A DNA stretch of 64,000 bases from Amia ocellicauda (lineage: Eukaryota > Chordata > Actinopteri > Amiiformes > Amiidae): positions 3,989,444-4,053,443 of the forward strand of contig NC_089863.1 in the NCBI RefSeq assembly GCF_036373705.1, written 5' to 3'. Positions 1 through 12,964 of the stretch are shown in pieces. The translations under genes and the position numbers were made by a program. Position 1 is the first letter of the stretch. Each line of letters begins with the position of its first letter. The notes under the pieces were generated by a model that did not search any database, had not been told where the DNA came from, and saw only the letters and a list, made by a program, of their open reading frames with translations.

Positions 1-569
1 TGCAGGCAACGTTTGCCTGCTTATTTCCTGTTGCCCCCCATTCACAATGGGTTTGAATGCTGGAAAACTGCCGGCAAGGGTCCATGCACACAGAAAACAA
101 AGATTGCGGGCAAGAGCGCTGCTGTGGCCCTGGGGCTGAGACGCTACAGTAGCCTGTGGATCCAGAGAGCAGACATGGACCGGCACTCTGGACGCGTCTG
201 TACAAGTGCGATCATTTACCGTTTAAAGATACTGCTACTGCCATATAATACTCTGAGATGGATATTTAGGAGACATCACGCTACAGTGTTATTGTATATT
301 TTTATACAGGCAAAACAATCACCATTCGGCAGCACAACGCTGATTATAATATTGACAAACATAGCAGCCTATTGTTGTGTCTGTATAACTGTATACAGTG
401 TTTAATAGACAGCTGGATGCGTCACTATTCAGACTGTTGTCATACGATTACGAAAATGAATCGCTTTGCTGGTCAGATCGTCGCACATTCTGCACAGCGT
501 GAATGCACCCGTGTATTTGGTTATATCAGAAGTAGTCAAATGTGTTAGACTACACGTAGTAACTTTATT

Positions 570-712
570 TCCGTCTTTATTATTATTTATTTATTGGCAG
601 ACGCCCTTATCCAGGGCGACTAATAAGAGCAATCCAGAGCGCAAAACTACAGTACAGTTCAAAGCATAAAGCAATTTACAATTTACACCCGTGTATAAGA
701 TTAAACAATACA
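570..712 (-). mobile_element. L2-type LINE 3' end fragment
   Basis: The stretch from the TTTATTTATTGGCAGACGCC motif through TTTACAATTTACACCCGTGTATA aligns with the 3' end of the larger L2 relic at 37.86-38.0 kb, in the same orientation. Confidence 0.55.
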
Positions 713-1014
713 ATGTAGTCATATGTATTTGTTATTGTATGCGTTATGCTGGCATTTCTTATATGCATTAATCATGTAAAATATAAATATCCTGTGTTTT
801 ATTAATACAAAAAAAAACGAGCTCACTTGATTATTGTAATATGATCCGAGTCCTGAGAAAACACGGAAGTGAATCATGAAAACGACCCCGAGTTACGAGC
901 TGAGCAGTTTGTACACAAGACAGTGAGCAGCAGTGCTGATTGATACATTGTTTCACAGCAAACGAACCGAACCGATGTTGTTTGAAACTAACCCACTGTG
1001 AGGGGTAACACGGT

Positions 1015-1400
1015 TGCCTGTATAGAGATAATATATTTTGTATGATTTATTGGTACATAACTTCTGACATGTGTGACAGTAGTTAGCATTACATACACCA
1101 ACCTGTTTGTTCATCAATAACACTCAGAATTGCTGCGATTATGTTATTTTCAACCTCCGCCATTTCTAACGACCCGGTCCGGTTCTCGTTCTTGTTCACA
1201 GGTTGCTTAACCTTGTGGTGTTGTGGTCGCAAAAATGCGCCCCTATTCTGATTTTTTTCACGCTTACTGCGTGGACACGCAAGGACTTGACAATGAATTT
1301 GCCGGCAATCATTTTCCTGCTTCATTCACACAGACCTTGCCAGCAACAAAATGCCAGCAAATTGCCGGCAATGGTTTCAGTGTGAATGGGGTTAGAGAGA
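1015..1400. repeat. Dispersed repeat family, copy A
   Basis: Diverged copy of the sequence at about 26970-27380. Shared blocks include CCTCCGCCATTTCTAACGAC, GCTTAACCTTG-TGTTGTGGTC and CATTACATACA. It is probably a non-autonomous DNA transposon; the family was not identified. Confidence 0.5.
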
Positions 1401-1483
1401 GAGAGACACACACATAGAGACAGCCAGAGAGAGAGAGACGGCATGGTTATTGATTGATGGGTGGGTTGGGTTTCGGCTCTTAC

Positions 1484-4400
1484 CTGCAACACGAAGGCCC
1501 CGCAGTCGCTGTCGTTGTTCTGGCGTGCCACGTTCTAAAACACAGGGACAGCGCGGTGAGACAGCACCCCCTGCACCCCCTCACCCCCCAATACTACTAC
1601 CGCGCTTGCATCTTTACAGTCTGTCCCACCCCGGGTGCAGAGAGGGACGCCTACCATTTTGAAGAAGCCCTTCCAACCGGAGAAGAAGTCCGCCTGGTCC
1701 TTTTTGACAGCCTCCGCCTGCAGGTACTTCGCGATGTGCTGAGGAAGGGAGAGAGTGAGTGAGACAGCAGTGGGAGAGAGAGGGAGACAGACAGACAGAG
1801 GGAGAACAAGGTGAAGTAACGCATGAGAAAGACCTAGGAGTCTATGTGGAATCCTCACTTTCTCCATCCAAACAATGTGGGGAAGCAATAAAAAAGGCAA
1901 ACACAATGCTAGGGTATATTGTCAAAAGTGTAGAATTGAGAACAAGGGCAGTGATGTTCAGACTGTACAATGCACTAGTTAGAGCTCATCTGGATACTGT
2001 GGACAGTTCTGGGCTCCACACGTCAAGAAAGATATCGCTGCTCTAGAGGAGACTACGTGGGGACTTGATTCAAGTCTTCAAAATCATGAAAGGCATCGAC
2101 CACATCAAACCAGAGGAGCTTTTCCAGATCAGCAGGGACACACGCACCCGGGACACAAATGGAAATTGGGCTTCAAGGCATTCAAGACAGAAAACAGGAG
2201 ACACTTCTTCACACAGAGGCGTCACAATCTGAACAAACTCCCCAGCGATGTGGTAGAAGCTGAAAATTTGGGAACATTTAAAAATAGACCGAATAGGATC
2301 CTTGGATCACTTAGATATTAATGAACACCAAACGAGCACGATGGGGCGAATGGCTTCCTCTCGTTTGTAAACTTTAGGTTCTGATGAGATGGACGGAGCA
2401 AGCACCGGGCCGCACCTTGGGGCAGCGACGGTTGAGGGTGCGCTGCGAGTCGAAGTAGGTGATGCAGCGGCCGGGCACGTCCACACACACCAGAGACCAG
2501 TGCACCTCCAGGTGGATGGGGATGAGCAGGAGCTGCTTCTTAAAGATGTCCACCTGGAGAGACAGACCCACAGAGAGAGACACAAGCAGATCCGTAAGTC
2601 AACAGAAGGTACGCAAAAGTCATCCCTGTTGTTTCTCCCTTAAACGCACGTGAAGATCAGATGCATCATCCAGTGTGCTTGTAAATGTAAATATTGCGCT
2701 ACTATGCATACTCGTATTGTCTCATTCCACCTCCATGGTCGAGTACTGAGCTGCCCTTGAAGCCATTTGATGTAGAGAAGCCTGTAAATGTTGAATCACA
2801 ACAACGAATCACAGCCAAAAACCAACGTAGGACTTGAAATGATTTGATCTGACGATTCGACACGCATCTAGATACACCATCACCGATATGATACAGGAAA
2901 GATACAGTTCGGAAAATGAACGATTCCGGTTCGATTCGATACAATGCGATTCGGTTCAATTCAAAGTGGTTGGACTTAGAAATACATTTAAAATAATTAA
3001 ATTCACCTCAATGCTAATTAGTGAATTTGCTCATTATTAGATCCCAATACTAGCTTACACTTGTTTTCAGCAACATTATCCCATTTCCTTGTCAACTCAA
3101 CTCGTACTTCCTCGACCAATCATACACACGCAAAGCAAGACAGGCGCGTGTCTCTGATCTCTGATCTCTGAATACGTGCCGATACAGATATTTCTGTAAA
3201 AGGCCAATTTCAGTGCTCCGATATATCTGTCAGGCCCTAATCATCATCATCATCATCGTCGTCGTCGTCTTTTACCCCCCTGCCCACACACTCCCACACT
3301 CCCCCATGGCAAGAGCGCAACATACGTTTTTTGTCCAGCGCTTCACCCCGTCATAGCCTTTAGTCCTCAGCTTGTCGTAGAAGAAACTGTTGAAGAAGTG
3401 AACCTGAGAGAGAGAGAGAGAGAGAGAGAAGAGAGGGGGCGAGTGAGACAGCGTTAAGGGGAAAACTACAGGCGGTGTAAAAATAAAATCATCCCAAATT
3501 CTTCAGTCAGCCCAGAGAGAGAGAGACAGACAGACTGACTCTCCGGGTCCAAGCACGTGTCCAGCGCTCTCACCTTGTCCGGCACCGAGTCCATCACCAG
3601 GTCCCCATACATGTTCATCACCTGCGGAGAAGAGACTCTGTCAGCCAGCAAACAGGCCAATGCCAACCCACTCTCACACATGGACACAAACTAACTCTGC
3701 CACACAGGGACGTGGACACGGACACGAATGCGCGCACATACTAAACTGCCACACGGACGCAGACAAACTCTGCCACACACGTACACGGACACGCATTGGG
3801 ACGCAGACAAACTCTGCCACACGCACACGGACACACACTGGGATGCAGACAAACTCTGCCACACACGTACACGGACACGCATTGGGACGCAGACAAACTC
3901 TGCCACACACGCACACACGGGGGCGCAAACCAACTCTCTCATACACTGGCACACGCACACGGACACTGACTGAACACACCTGGTCGTTCAGCCAGTTCTG
4001 CCCGTACAGGGTGCTGAGGTCGTCCATGGTCAGCACGTGGCGTTTGTAGTTGACCCGGAAGCCGCGCACCATGGCGCTGCCCGACAGACGCTGGTAGGAC
4101 TGGATGAGGTGCTGCACCACGGCCTTCCTGCATTGAGAGGAGGGGAGTCGGGGAGTTAAGACAGGGATGCTAGGCCTCGTGTGAGCAGACGATTCAGGGC
4201 ATGGACCCCAAATATGCATTCACAGTACAGAGACAGAGAGAGACTCCACCGTCCACACAAAAAGAGAGACAGAGAGAGACTCCACCGTCCACACAAAGAG
4301 AGAGACAGAATCAGACGTCCACACAGAAATAGAAAGACAGAGAGAGCATCAGACGTCCACACACACAGACACAAACTCTCTCAGTCTCTCACACACACAC

Positions 4401-6866
4401 ACGTCCCCCTGATCTGACCTGCTGGGTGTGGAGAAGTTCTCGTTGAAGATGTCCTGCAGCTTCTCCACCACCTCATCGACGTGGATGGGGATCAGGCTGC
4501 CGTACTGCTGCAGGAACTCGTCCAGGATGCCTGCAGGACGGGGGGACAGGGGCGGTCAAACGCTTGTCATCCTCGGCAGGATACCCACCTCACCCCGGTG
4601 CCCGTGGCGGCGGCTCACCTTGCACGCAGGTCATGTGCTCGTCCGTGACGGCGCCCTGCAGGCCGGGGGAGCCTTTGTCGCGGCCGGCCTGGGGGGCGGC
4701 GTCGGGCGGGGGGGGGGGCTCCTGGCCGGGCGGACCCCCCATGCTGACCACCTGGCTGATCTGGATCTGGCCCGGCTCCAGGGTGGAGGGGGGCACGCCC
4801 AGGCGGGACGCGGGGAAACCGTTCAGCCCGCGGGACAGGGGCTCTGGGGCAGAGAGGGAGTTCGTCATAGGAGTCAGGCACAGACACAGACACACAGATA
4901 CACACCGGCTGAACACAGACACACACTGTGGAGGAAAATATAAATAATGTTGTGCCTCTGTGCTGTGTGCTGTGTGCTGTGACCCTGTAGTTTTCTCACA
5001 GTAACTATTCATTTCCCTGCATTCTTTCCAATGAATTATGAGAACCTGTTATTTTCTAACTTCTCAGTGACTCCTTTTAATTTATCAGCAACTTACATTT
5101 TCTACTTGTTTCTTATTAGAGTTTAATCGTTTCAAACCTATCTTTGTTATCAGCAAATGACCTTCCAAACGTAGCTGGCAATTTACAGGATAATTATTAT
5201 TCATGAGTAATAATGGTAATATTGATTAGATGGGTCGGCTTACTTTAGAATGCCAGTGAAATTACTGTCATAGTTATTTCAATGACCAATCAGACACTGT
5301 TTGTAAAATGTCAAACCCCTTGAGAGTATGTGCCAGAAATAAGCTTTGTACTTCCTTGAAAACTTTGGAAAAACAGCATTATACTTGTTTAATACGTTCT
5401 GTTGCTGTGTTCTGCTGTTTTTTCTGGAACCAGACAGTCTACTGATCAAAACAAGACCATCCACATTTTGGTAGAAGTATCACAATGTCAAGATAGAAAA
5501 CTGTTTACAGTGTACTAATACACAACAATTTTACATCACTGGATCTGTGTTCTCTGTTTGATAGAACATCAAATAATATATACTGGATTAATCATTAGGT
5601 TGTTCTGAACAAAGCAAGCCTATTTGCAAAGAAATCCGATTTAAACCGAGTGATGTGTGACCGTCTGAATGAGACCCCACCACCGCAGACTGCGCATTTA
5701 CCCCCCGGGCTCTGAATGATGGCGGGCGACACAGAAACTGTAAATCAGATGTGTTTGAGAATGAAACGTGCTGGTAGCAAAGAGAATAAGCTTTCAAACG
5801 ATGTGTGCATTGCAGGAATACAATGTCACTTGTATGCACAGCAGCTGCGTGTAACGCTGCCAAATAATGCTTAAGAGGGTGTAGTAACAGTATATATCTC
5901 TGAAATGTACATTATTTTTCAGTATTTGGTAACCTAAACTTTTTTTTATTGTAACGTCTGGCAGTTTACCGCTTACCTTTGTACCATTTCAGGTTATTCA
6001 CTGGACTTGAACTGCTTACATTTCAATACAAACTGGAAAATTGGGGGTGTGCTAAAACTTTTGACATTCACACACACTCCGACTGAACAGACAAACATTT
6101 TCTGACTGAACAAAGACACACCTCTCACTCACTAACCCTAACCCACCCTCCTAAACAACTCGACACTAACCCATCTCTCTCTTCCTCCCCTCCGTCACTA
6201 ACCTCTCTCCGCTCCTCGCTCCAGTCTGGGCTCTGCGATGGAGGGGTACAGGCCCAGCTCGGGCAGCTGCAGCTGGGAGGCCGCCCCGCCGTTGGGCAGA
6301 GAGCCGGGTGCCCGTGCCTCCTCCTCGTCCTGCTGCTGGGAGGGGGCCCCTGCGTGCCTCCACCTCAGGGGTCTCCGGAGCCCCAGAAGGCCGGAGCGCT
6401 GGGCCCTGTGACGCCACGCCCTCCAGTGGCAGGCCAGCGGGGTGCGGGTGCCCCCCCAGCGCCAGCGCCACCGCCGCACCCTCCGCGCCCGCAGGCCATT
6501 CAGCCGGGGTGGGGCCGCAGCCCTCCCGCTACAATCCCTGGCCTGCAGGCCCCACTCCATGGCCGCCTCCCTGCCCCAGTCTCCTCCTCCTTCCTCATCC
6601 TCCTCCTCCTCCTCCTCCTCCTCCTGGTCCATGCATGGGTTGTCCTCCTCCTCCTCCACCTCTTCTTCTTCTTCCACCACTTCCTCCTCTTCCTCTCCCA
6701 TCCCCCAGCAGCCGTCCCCCCGCCGCCGACCCCGTTTCAGGTGCCCCAGACTAGCGGTCCTGGGTGGGTTGGCCAAGGCCGGGTCCAGGAGCTGCCGGCC
6801 ACCCTGCCCTGGTGCCAGCTCGGTCTGCCAACGGCTCTGTGCCAAGGTCGCCCCGCCGTCTCTCAT
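1484..6866 (-). CDS. senp3: SENP3-type SUMO-specific protease (3' partial)
   Basis: Nuclear/nucleolar cysteine protease of the Ulp1/C48 family that removes SUMO2/3 from substrates. Nine coding exons on the minus strand: 6866-6203, 4843-4619, 4530-4419, 4127-3980, 3621-3574, 3403-3326, 2553-2416, 1738-1655 and 1534-1484. They give 516 codons with closing phases. The final exon (about 37 residues in mammals) lies beyond the left edge. The N-terminal region has a long Glu tract (about residues 57-100) and an Arg/Trp-rich basic stretch, as in mammalian SENP3. The catalytic domain keeps GQNWLNDQ, His443 (VHWSL), Asp460 (YFDSQ), Gln504 and Cys510 (NDSDCGAF), so the enzyme looks active. The start is the ATG at 6866, after a likely noncoding exon near 7.6 kb. 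SENP5 is the nearest alternative. The [15 protein letters not shown] and [17 protein letters not shown] stretches match SENP3, and so does the synteny. Confidence 0.93.
1815..2375 (+). mobile_element. CR1-clade LINE fragment in a SENP3 intron
   Basis: Degenerate coding for the C-terminal part of a CR1-type reverse transcriptase ([20 protein letters not shown], then [15 protein letters not shown] and the FKNRLDR-like end), finishing in the common 3' tail (AGCACGATGGGGCGAATGGC). It lies between SENP3 exons 1655-1738 and 2416-2553, in antisense orientation to the gene. Confidence 0.7.
3715..3965. repeat. About 43-bp minisatellite in a SENP3 intron
   Basis: Roughly four or five imperfect units, each with GACGCAGACAAACTCTGCCACAC followed by CA-rich sequence. 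They recur at about 3757, 3800, 3842 and 3886. Confidence 0.65.
4225..4370. repeat. Short tandem repeat in a SENP3 intron
   Basis: About four imperfect units containing GTCCACACA and AGAGAGACAGAGAGAGACTCC. Confidence 0.5.
4870..6200. other. SENP3 intron without recognised content
   Basis: AT-rich intron sequence separating the first coding exon from the second. No convincing exon, RNA gene or transposon was seen. Confidence 0.4.
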
Positions 6867-7621
6867 CGTCCACGGGCACAACACTGCCTGCGCCAGACTG
6901 CCCACTGGCACAGGTAGAGAGGGAAGACACAGAGAGAGAGAGAAATAAGTTGTTTTTTTTAATGGAGGAGTTGAATGACTTATAATATAAACAAACTGAT
7001 GAGACCCCCGTCTGCAAGAGAGAGAGCAACTCAGTAAGAAGTCAACATGAAGTCACATGACACAGCTGAGGTTGAGCCACGGGGGGGGGACTGAGCTTAG
7101 AAACACGTGTGTCCTTAAAATGCCACCCAGACCCAAACTGTCCACAAACACAAACTTCTTCAATCTCCCAACAACAACACGCAAACCAGTGCACAAGGGC
7201 TCCCGCTACACATTATAATTAACTAATTATGCATGCATAATACATACAAACACACTAATAAGCCGCCCAACACGCAAACAGCGGCGGCTTTGTTCCTGCC
7301 CCCGGTATCGTGTCGTCGCAATCATACACGGCAGACCCAGATTGAGTATCTTCGTGTCTTTCTATGCCGATATTACCCCTCCAAACACGCCATTGGCCCA
7401 CAGTGTGTCCCTGGATGGCCCTGACCGGAGACACGCACGCCTCCTGCTATGTGTCTGCAGTGCAGCACATCTATCCCCGGGCTGTGTCGACTGGCGCCGC
7501 GGACGCGGAGAAAAACACGCCGTGCCACCCGTGTTGCAGAGGCAGCACAACAACAGAGCCCCGCCGCGGCCCGCCGCCCGCTCCCCGGCCCTCCCGCCCC
7601 GGCCGAGGCGGCGCCACTCAC

Positions 7622-7760
7622 CGCCAGATCGAAGCCCAACCGATCAAAGGTGTCTTTCGCGCCCGGTTTCTACGGGTGAAACATCCAGCGCAAGCGGGGA
7701 TTAGATTTTTAACAAGGAGACTTTAATTCCGCCTCATTCAATGAACGCCGTCGCTTCTTG
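7622..7760 (-). other. senp3: Probable noncoding first exon of SENP3
   Basis: The minus strand has a good splice donor (GTGAGTG, complement of 7615-7621) in a CpG-rich block of about 7440-7720. Exon sequence would run leftward from roughly 7700-7760 to 7622 and join the ATG exon near 6.9 kb. The ATG exon has usable acceptors just upstream of its start (AG near 6895-6910). The exact start site is inferred. Confidence 0.45.
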
Positions 7761-7802
7761 ACTGCGCAGCAGGCAGGCAAAGCCGCTTCCGTCGCCGGGC
7801 AT

Positions 7803-7810
7803 TGACGTCA
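7803..7810. promoter_or_regulatory. Full palindromic CRE (TGACGTCA) in the SENP3 promoter
   Basis: A perfect cAMP-response element of CREB/ATF type sits about 50-150 bp upstream of the inferred SENP3 start site in a CpG-rich promoter. Full CRE palindromes close to a start site are usually functional. The assignment rests on position and motif only. Confidence 0.5.
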
Positions 7811-7849
7811 CAGGGGAGCCTTAAAACCGCGCTCCACAATAAAGGAAAA

Positions 7850-8090
7850 GACCTCTCAAGGCGCCCCACCTCAGAAGTGGATGTAGACATTTTCCAGCTC
7901 TGGTTTTCTTATTAAAATGCACACTGTTTTACTACAATACATTTTATTAAGGTACAGCAAGTGTTTTCTTAGCTCTCACCCATCCCTGGCATCTCAAGGC
8001 GCCCCATGTTTCAACTCTTTTTATTATTAACATGCACACTATTTTACATTGTATTTGTTTGGCACAGTAAGTGTTTTGTCTTCGCCTCCC
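7850..8090. repeat. Diverged tandem duplication next to the SENP3 promoter
   Basis: Two copies of a block of roughly 120 bp. Each contains TCAAGGCGCCCCA, then a TTATTA run, ATGCACACT(G/A)TTTTAC, and a final GCACAGTAAGTGTTTT-like end (7856-7970 and 7992-8080). Confidence 0.55.
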
Positions 8091-9785
8091 AGCAGCCTCA
8101 CTGTTATTGTGGCCCCGGCGTGCGTCTCTGTGGTTAGCAGTGCGGGAGACGAGGTATGCTGGACTGCTCACACCCAATCGTTAGGGGGCGCCAGGTGGCT
8201 TCCCACCAGGTCCGGGCAGGTGACCCTGAAGAGGGGACTGGGAGCAGGAGCTAACGTCCGGCAGCTCTGTTGCCATCATCCCCATCCAGGGACCCGAGTT
8301 CATTTCAATAAATGTGTCGATTGAGCTGTTCAGTAATTGCTTAATTGATTAATAACTTAGGTCTTTAAAAATGTAACCCCACTTTTTCTGAATGAAGAAA
8401 AAGAAAACATGTGGGTGCTTGTGTTTCCCCTTTTATGTAGCAAGGTTTGTGATTGAACGTGACATTACAGTTTCATGAGTATAGGCCTGAGGGACACCCC
8501 CCCGCCCCAACAAACACTCACCCCATTAATAGTCAGGCCGGGAGTGTTTGGCGCTTCTACGTTGCGTCATTGTGTTTTGTCTCCTCTCTCTCTCTCTCTC
8601 GTTGAATTCACACCCGTTTCCTTATATGTGTTTATTAAAAAAATCCGGTTTGTCAGGATAGGCAGAGGAATGAGGGTGGGGCGGCCGGCGTGGATAGTTC
8701 AGTCGCAGCGAAACACTGAAGACACACTCACACACAAACACTCACTCACACACAGACAGAGATACACACCAACACACACACACAGACGCATACAGACGCA
8801 CACACACTAAAACACACCAGCACACAAACACACATACACAGAGACAGGCAGACATTAGCTAAGATTCTGCAGACAGCTCCGATAGCCTGTATTCACACGG
8901 GTTGTGTATATATTTACATTTATACTGATTTTAGGTTTTTGCCTCCCATCCTCTCACCCCATGCTCTCCGTTCCCCCTCCCCCAATCACCGGCACATGGT
9001 CACCCTATCGGTGGAACCAGACAACCAGGAAAATCACTTGTTCTTGCCCTTGAGGAGAAAGTGGGGGAGGGGCTCTGTTACAGATGAGTTAATTCAATCA
9101 GTCAAATTTTTATTTATAATGAGGACTTTAATTTAGTTTCAACATCAAACTTCTTAATGGCCTGAACACCTGGAAACCAGCAGTCAATACTCTGATCAAC
9201 CCACGAGGCTATATAGATGCTATATAGGTGCTATATAGGCGAGAGGTGTGAAGACAGTGTAAATTGGGAAGCTGGGGTGTAGAGAAGGTGAGATATAGGT
9301 AGAAGTTGAACTGTCATAGTCTCACCTGTCACCTGTAAACAGGGCTCTCTAAACTGTGACACTGCATCAGCCAATCAGCTTTCCCGCTGTACTGTATTGT
9401 GCAGCCAATCCCCGTTCACACCTGGGTGTCCCGGCACAGGACGGACCAGTCCCCTCTCGGTGTCTCGGTGGGTGAACAGCCGAGGGAAAGGGTTTTGATT
9501 GGTTGAAGAGGAGGAGGAGGAGGAGGGAACTCACCCATGAGTGAGTGCAAGTAGGAGAGGGAAAGAGAGAGAGAGAGAGAGAAAGAAAGAGAGAGAATTT
9601 CATGTTTTTGACAAGCTAAGAATGTCTCTGTACTCCACCACCAAAAGGTGACATCTGACATTTGGATAGCTGATTCGGGGAAGGAGAAGAGGACCGGCTT
9701 ACCTGTCAGCAGAGCAGAGCCAAAAGAGGCCCACAGAGCAAACACACCTTAAAACAGAGTACTGTACCTGATCAAAGTTGTGTGG

Positions 9786-9788
<3 letters not shown>

Positions 9789-9856
<68 letters not shown>
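9789..9856. repeat. (GA)n microsatellite
   Basis: About 34 nearly uninterrupted GA dinucleotides. Confidence 0.9.
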
Positions 9857-9861
<5 letters not shown>

Positions 9862-10139
9862 GTTTTCATGGTAGCCTGCTGAGAAAAGTGCAGAACGTGT
9901 GAGAGTGAAAGAAAGACAAACACGAAAGAAGGAAAGCCAATCCGGGAAGAAATAAAGACAAGACAATAAAACACATCAATAAGAAATAAACACTTGGCAC
10001 CCAAACATGACTGATCTTCACCCAGCGAGGGGGTGATAGATGTCAGCAAAAACCCCGGGGGGAAACGCGCTGATTTGGAGAACAACGTCTCTTTTAAGAA
10101 GGAAGGAAGAACAAATCCAACCACCTGCTTTGTATGGGA

Positions 10140-10242
10140 ATCAGCGGATTGCCGTCCCTGTCCTCCGGTCTGTGGTGAAGAGGGCGGTTGGTCGCTGACA
10201 GGGCGGCCCGTACGAGCGGCTCCGGGCGGCGGGTTCCCCCAG
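10140..10242 (+). other. tnk1: Candidate noncoding 5' exon of TNK1
   Basis: A small GC/CpG-rich patch ends in a strong donor (CCCAG|GTAAGAG, boundary 10242/10243) 3.8 kb upstream of the first TNK1 coding exon. No open frame of interest is present. It could be an untranslated leader exon. The start of the exon is arbitrary and the link to TNK1 is inference. Confidence 0.25.
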
Positions 10243-10410
10243 GTAAGAGACACAGTCCTGCGGAAACCCTGCGGCCACAAGTACCGTCAATATTATACCT
10301 TTTAAAACATGGCAGTGACAGACATTGTACTTTTAATATTAATAAAGTGTTCAAGTTGAGGTTTTGAAATATAAAGCAAAGTAATTGCAGATAAACATTT
10401 GTATTGTCTA

Positions 10411-10411
<1 letters not shown>

Positions 10412-10463
<52 letters not shown>

Positions 10464-10464
10464 G
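10412..10464. repeat. (ATT)n microsatellite
   Basis: About 17 uninterrupted ATT trinucleotides. Confidence 0.9.
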
Positions 10465-10704
10465 TGGCATTTTATTGCCCGTGGATGTGACCTGTTCTTG
10501 ACTTGGGTAATTCGCTATTGCCATGACAGAAATTAGGAAAAAGATTACCTGGGAATCATTTAGGGCAGGATGGGTCAATTAAGACCCGACGGGACGTGTT
10601 TAGTTGTGCGCATGAGCGATAGGCTGTCTGGAAACGAGGACACTTCATGTTTGAAAAGTCCTGACACATTAGAAATCATTATTATCATCATCATCATCAT
10701 CATC

Positions 10705-10925
10705 ATCATCTGATTTCTTAGCAGACACCCTTATCCAGGGTGACTCACAATTGTTACAACATATTGCATTATTTTTACATGTATATCCATGTATACAGCT
10801 GGGAATTTATTGGAGCAATCTAGGTAAGGTACCTTGCTCACAGCAGTGCCCCCCACCTGAGATTGAACCCACCACCCTCCAATCCAGCATCCAGAGACCG
10901 CTACTCCACACTGCCACCCTAATAT
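10705..10925 (-). mobile_element. SINE-like retroelement
   Basis: Starts with the TTAGCAGACACCCTTATCCAGG core next to an ATC microsatellite. It continues through CAGCTGGG, GGAGCAATCTAGGTAAGGTACC and GAGATTGAACCCACCACCCTCC to a tRNA-like end. This is the reverse complement of a common fish SINE layout. Confidence 0.55.
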
Positions 10926-11699
10926 ATACCCTTAATATCAGCAGGAGTAGTAAATTAGGTTCCGTCTCCCTGTGTGTTTCCATCTCAAAGCGTTTTGACC
11001 GGCTGTACTGTTCAACCTGACAACTAAGCCTTGGCCCAGGCAGCTCTTTCTAGGAATGCAGGCTATTTGACGCCGCTGTGTTTGCTCAGACGGGGGGGGG
11101 GGGGGGGTGACAACCAACAAAAACGGGAAAGCAATTATACAATCACAGGTCAACAAGGGTAGGATGTGGGTCTGTGCGGACAGGGCTCTGTGCACAATAA
11201 GAGCGTATTGTTCCAGGGGGGTATCCTGGATGTGGGAGGGTGGGAGAAGCTCTGCAGACAAAAACCTGCAAACAAACCCTGAGCAGCATGTCGTTAATGT
11301 GAGAGTCTGTCTCCAGCCCCTCTGTCCTGTTTGTCGGCTTTCCAGCCCGTTTGAACCTGTAACTTAGAGGGGGTCAAACGCCAGTCCCTGTGGGGTGTGG
11401 GGGGGTTGGCTTTTGTGCCAACAGGAGCTCCCAATTATTAAATAAATGCTGTTGGCTTATCTGAGACAATGATTTGGCCAATCTGAGCCTTTTTATTTTT
11501 TTTAAACACCTTGTGACCTAAGGCACTTGAATTCTCAGACTTTGAGTAAGCTCAACCATAAATAGTCCAATGAGGGAATGACTGAGAGTCCCTGAGGGTT
11601 CGGTTTCAGTGCCAGAAAGTTCCACTGGGACAGAGGTCCCCAGGTGAGAGGGGCCCCCAGGAGCAGGGCTGAGAGACACTGTCACACAGTGCTGTTTCT

Positions 11700-12260
11700 C
11701 AGTGGTGGAGCGTTCTGTTTTTCCAGGGCTGAGACACTGAGACAGAGACAGACACACTGATACAGAAACTGAGACTCTTGAGACATCGAGACACTGAGAC
11801 AGACACACTGACACAGACTCTGAGACACTGAGACACAGAGACAGACACACTGATACAGACTCTGAGACTCTGACTGAGACACTAAGACTGACACACTGCT
11901 ACAGACACTGAGACACTGAGATACTGAGACACTGAGACACAGAGGCAGACACACTGATACAGACTCTGAGACACTGGGATACTGAGACACTGAGACTGAC
12001 ACACTGAGATACTGAGACTCAGAGACACTGAGACTCTGACACACCGACACACTGAGACTCTGACACACTGAGACACTGCGGCACTCACACACTGAGGCAC
12101 TCACACACTGAGACTTTGACACACTGAGACTCTGACGCACTGAGATACTGAGACTCTGGCACCCTGAGACTCTAACATACACACTGAGGCACTGACACAT
12201 GAGACACTGACACTGACACACTGATGCCGATATTAACCTAGACTCTGACAAACTGAGACA
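11700..12260. repeat. Degenerate GAGACACTGA minisatellite
   Basis: Imperfect tandem array built from CTGAGAC, ACACTGA and CTCTGAC elements. It translates into Ser/Val/Cys-rich spurious frames. Confidence 0.75.
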
Positions 12261-12964
12261 CCGATACTAACACGGGACCGAACGCTGAAGCTCACAGGGA
12301 CAATCCCGTTTCCCGAAAGACTGACAGGCGTCGGGCACCGAGGGTGTACGCACCCGACACAAAAACAACCACCGCATCGGAATGAGTCACAACTGCGTCA
12401 GTGCCGATAATCCCTCGGTGATGAATGCGTGCCTGTGCTGCGAGCGATGCGCGGGGAACCAGGTCGGGCAGCGGGCGGGAGCAGCCAGTTCTCATCAGGA
12501 AGCTGGTGCCTACAGACAGTTTAATGTTAGAGGGTTTCTAGCTGCTTTTATGTGTGTGTGTGTGTGTGTGTGTGGTTGTCACACATCACCAATCATCAGA
12601 GACACCCCCGACTCGAGTTTAGCAGTTAATTGACCTAGACACCACACACCTCCCATCAGTGTCTGAGTGTCTATGAGTGCATTGTAGTTTTCTCATACAG
12701 GAACACGGTCACAATTAATTGTGATTTACATTCTCTCTCCCTTCCTCCTCCTCCTCCTCCCCTCTTTCTCTCTCTCACTCAGAGTCTTAAAAAGCCTTTT
12801 TGGCAGGATTAAGTTTCATCAGTGGAGTAAACGCCCTGGCAGAAAGCCCCAGAGCTCAGGAACAGGGCGATGGGGAACAATTAATAACGTACAGTAATTA
12901 CACATTTGTACATTTAACAGATAGACATATTTCTATAGACTGCTTCTCTCTCACTCCCTCAGCT

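Larger units (their letters stand above)
1..1480. other. Repeat-rich flank left of the last visible SENP3 exon
   Basis: No exon was found here on either strand. It should be SENP3 intron DNA, since the terminal SENP3 exon is not present. It contains an L2 3'-end fragment (about 570-710) and one copy of a dispersed repeat (1015-1400). The first 100 bases resemble part of that repeat. Confidence 0.5.
8090..10700. other. Intergenic DNA between SENP3 and TNK1
   Basis: CA-rich stretch (8725-8830), a long GA run (9789-9856), an ATT run (about 10413-10463) and the possible TNK1 leader exon ending at 10242. No supported coding exon. Confidence 0.45.

Noticed and set aside
3674-4219. 181-codon minus-strand frame treated as a single protein
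   Set aside because: Only 3980-4127 is a SENP3 exon. The rest is intronic minisatellite translation.
6308-6948. Long plus-strand Pro/Ser-rich frames
   Set aside because: Antisense of the Glu-rich first coding exon of SENP3. The codon pattern mirrors the acidic tract.
11682-12251. 189-codon minus-strand frame rich in Ser, Val and Cys
   Set aside because: Low-complexity translation of the GAGACACTGA array.
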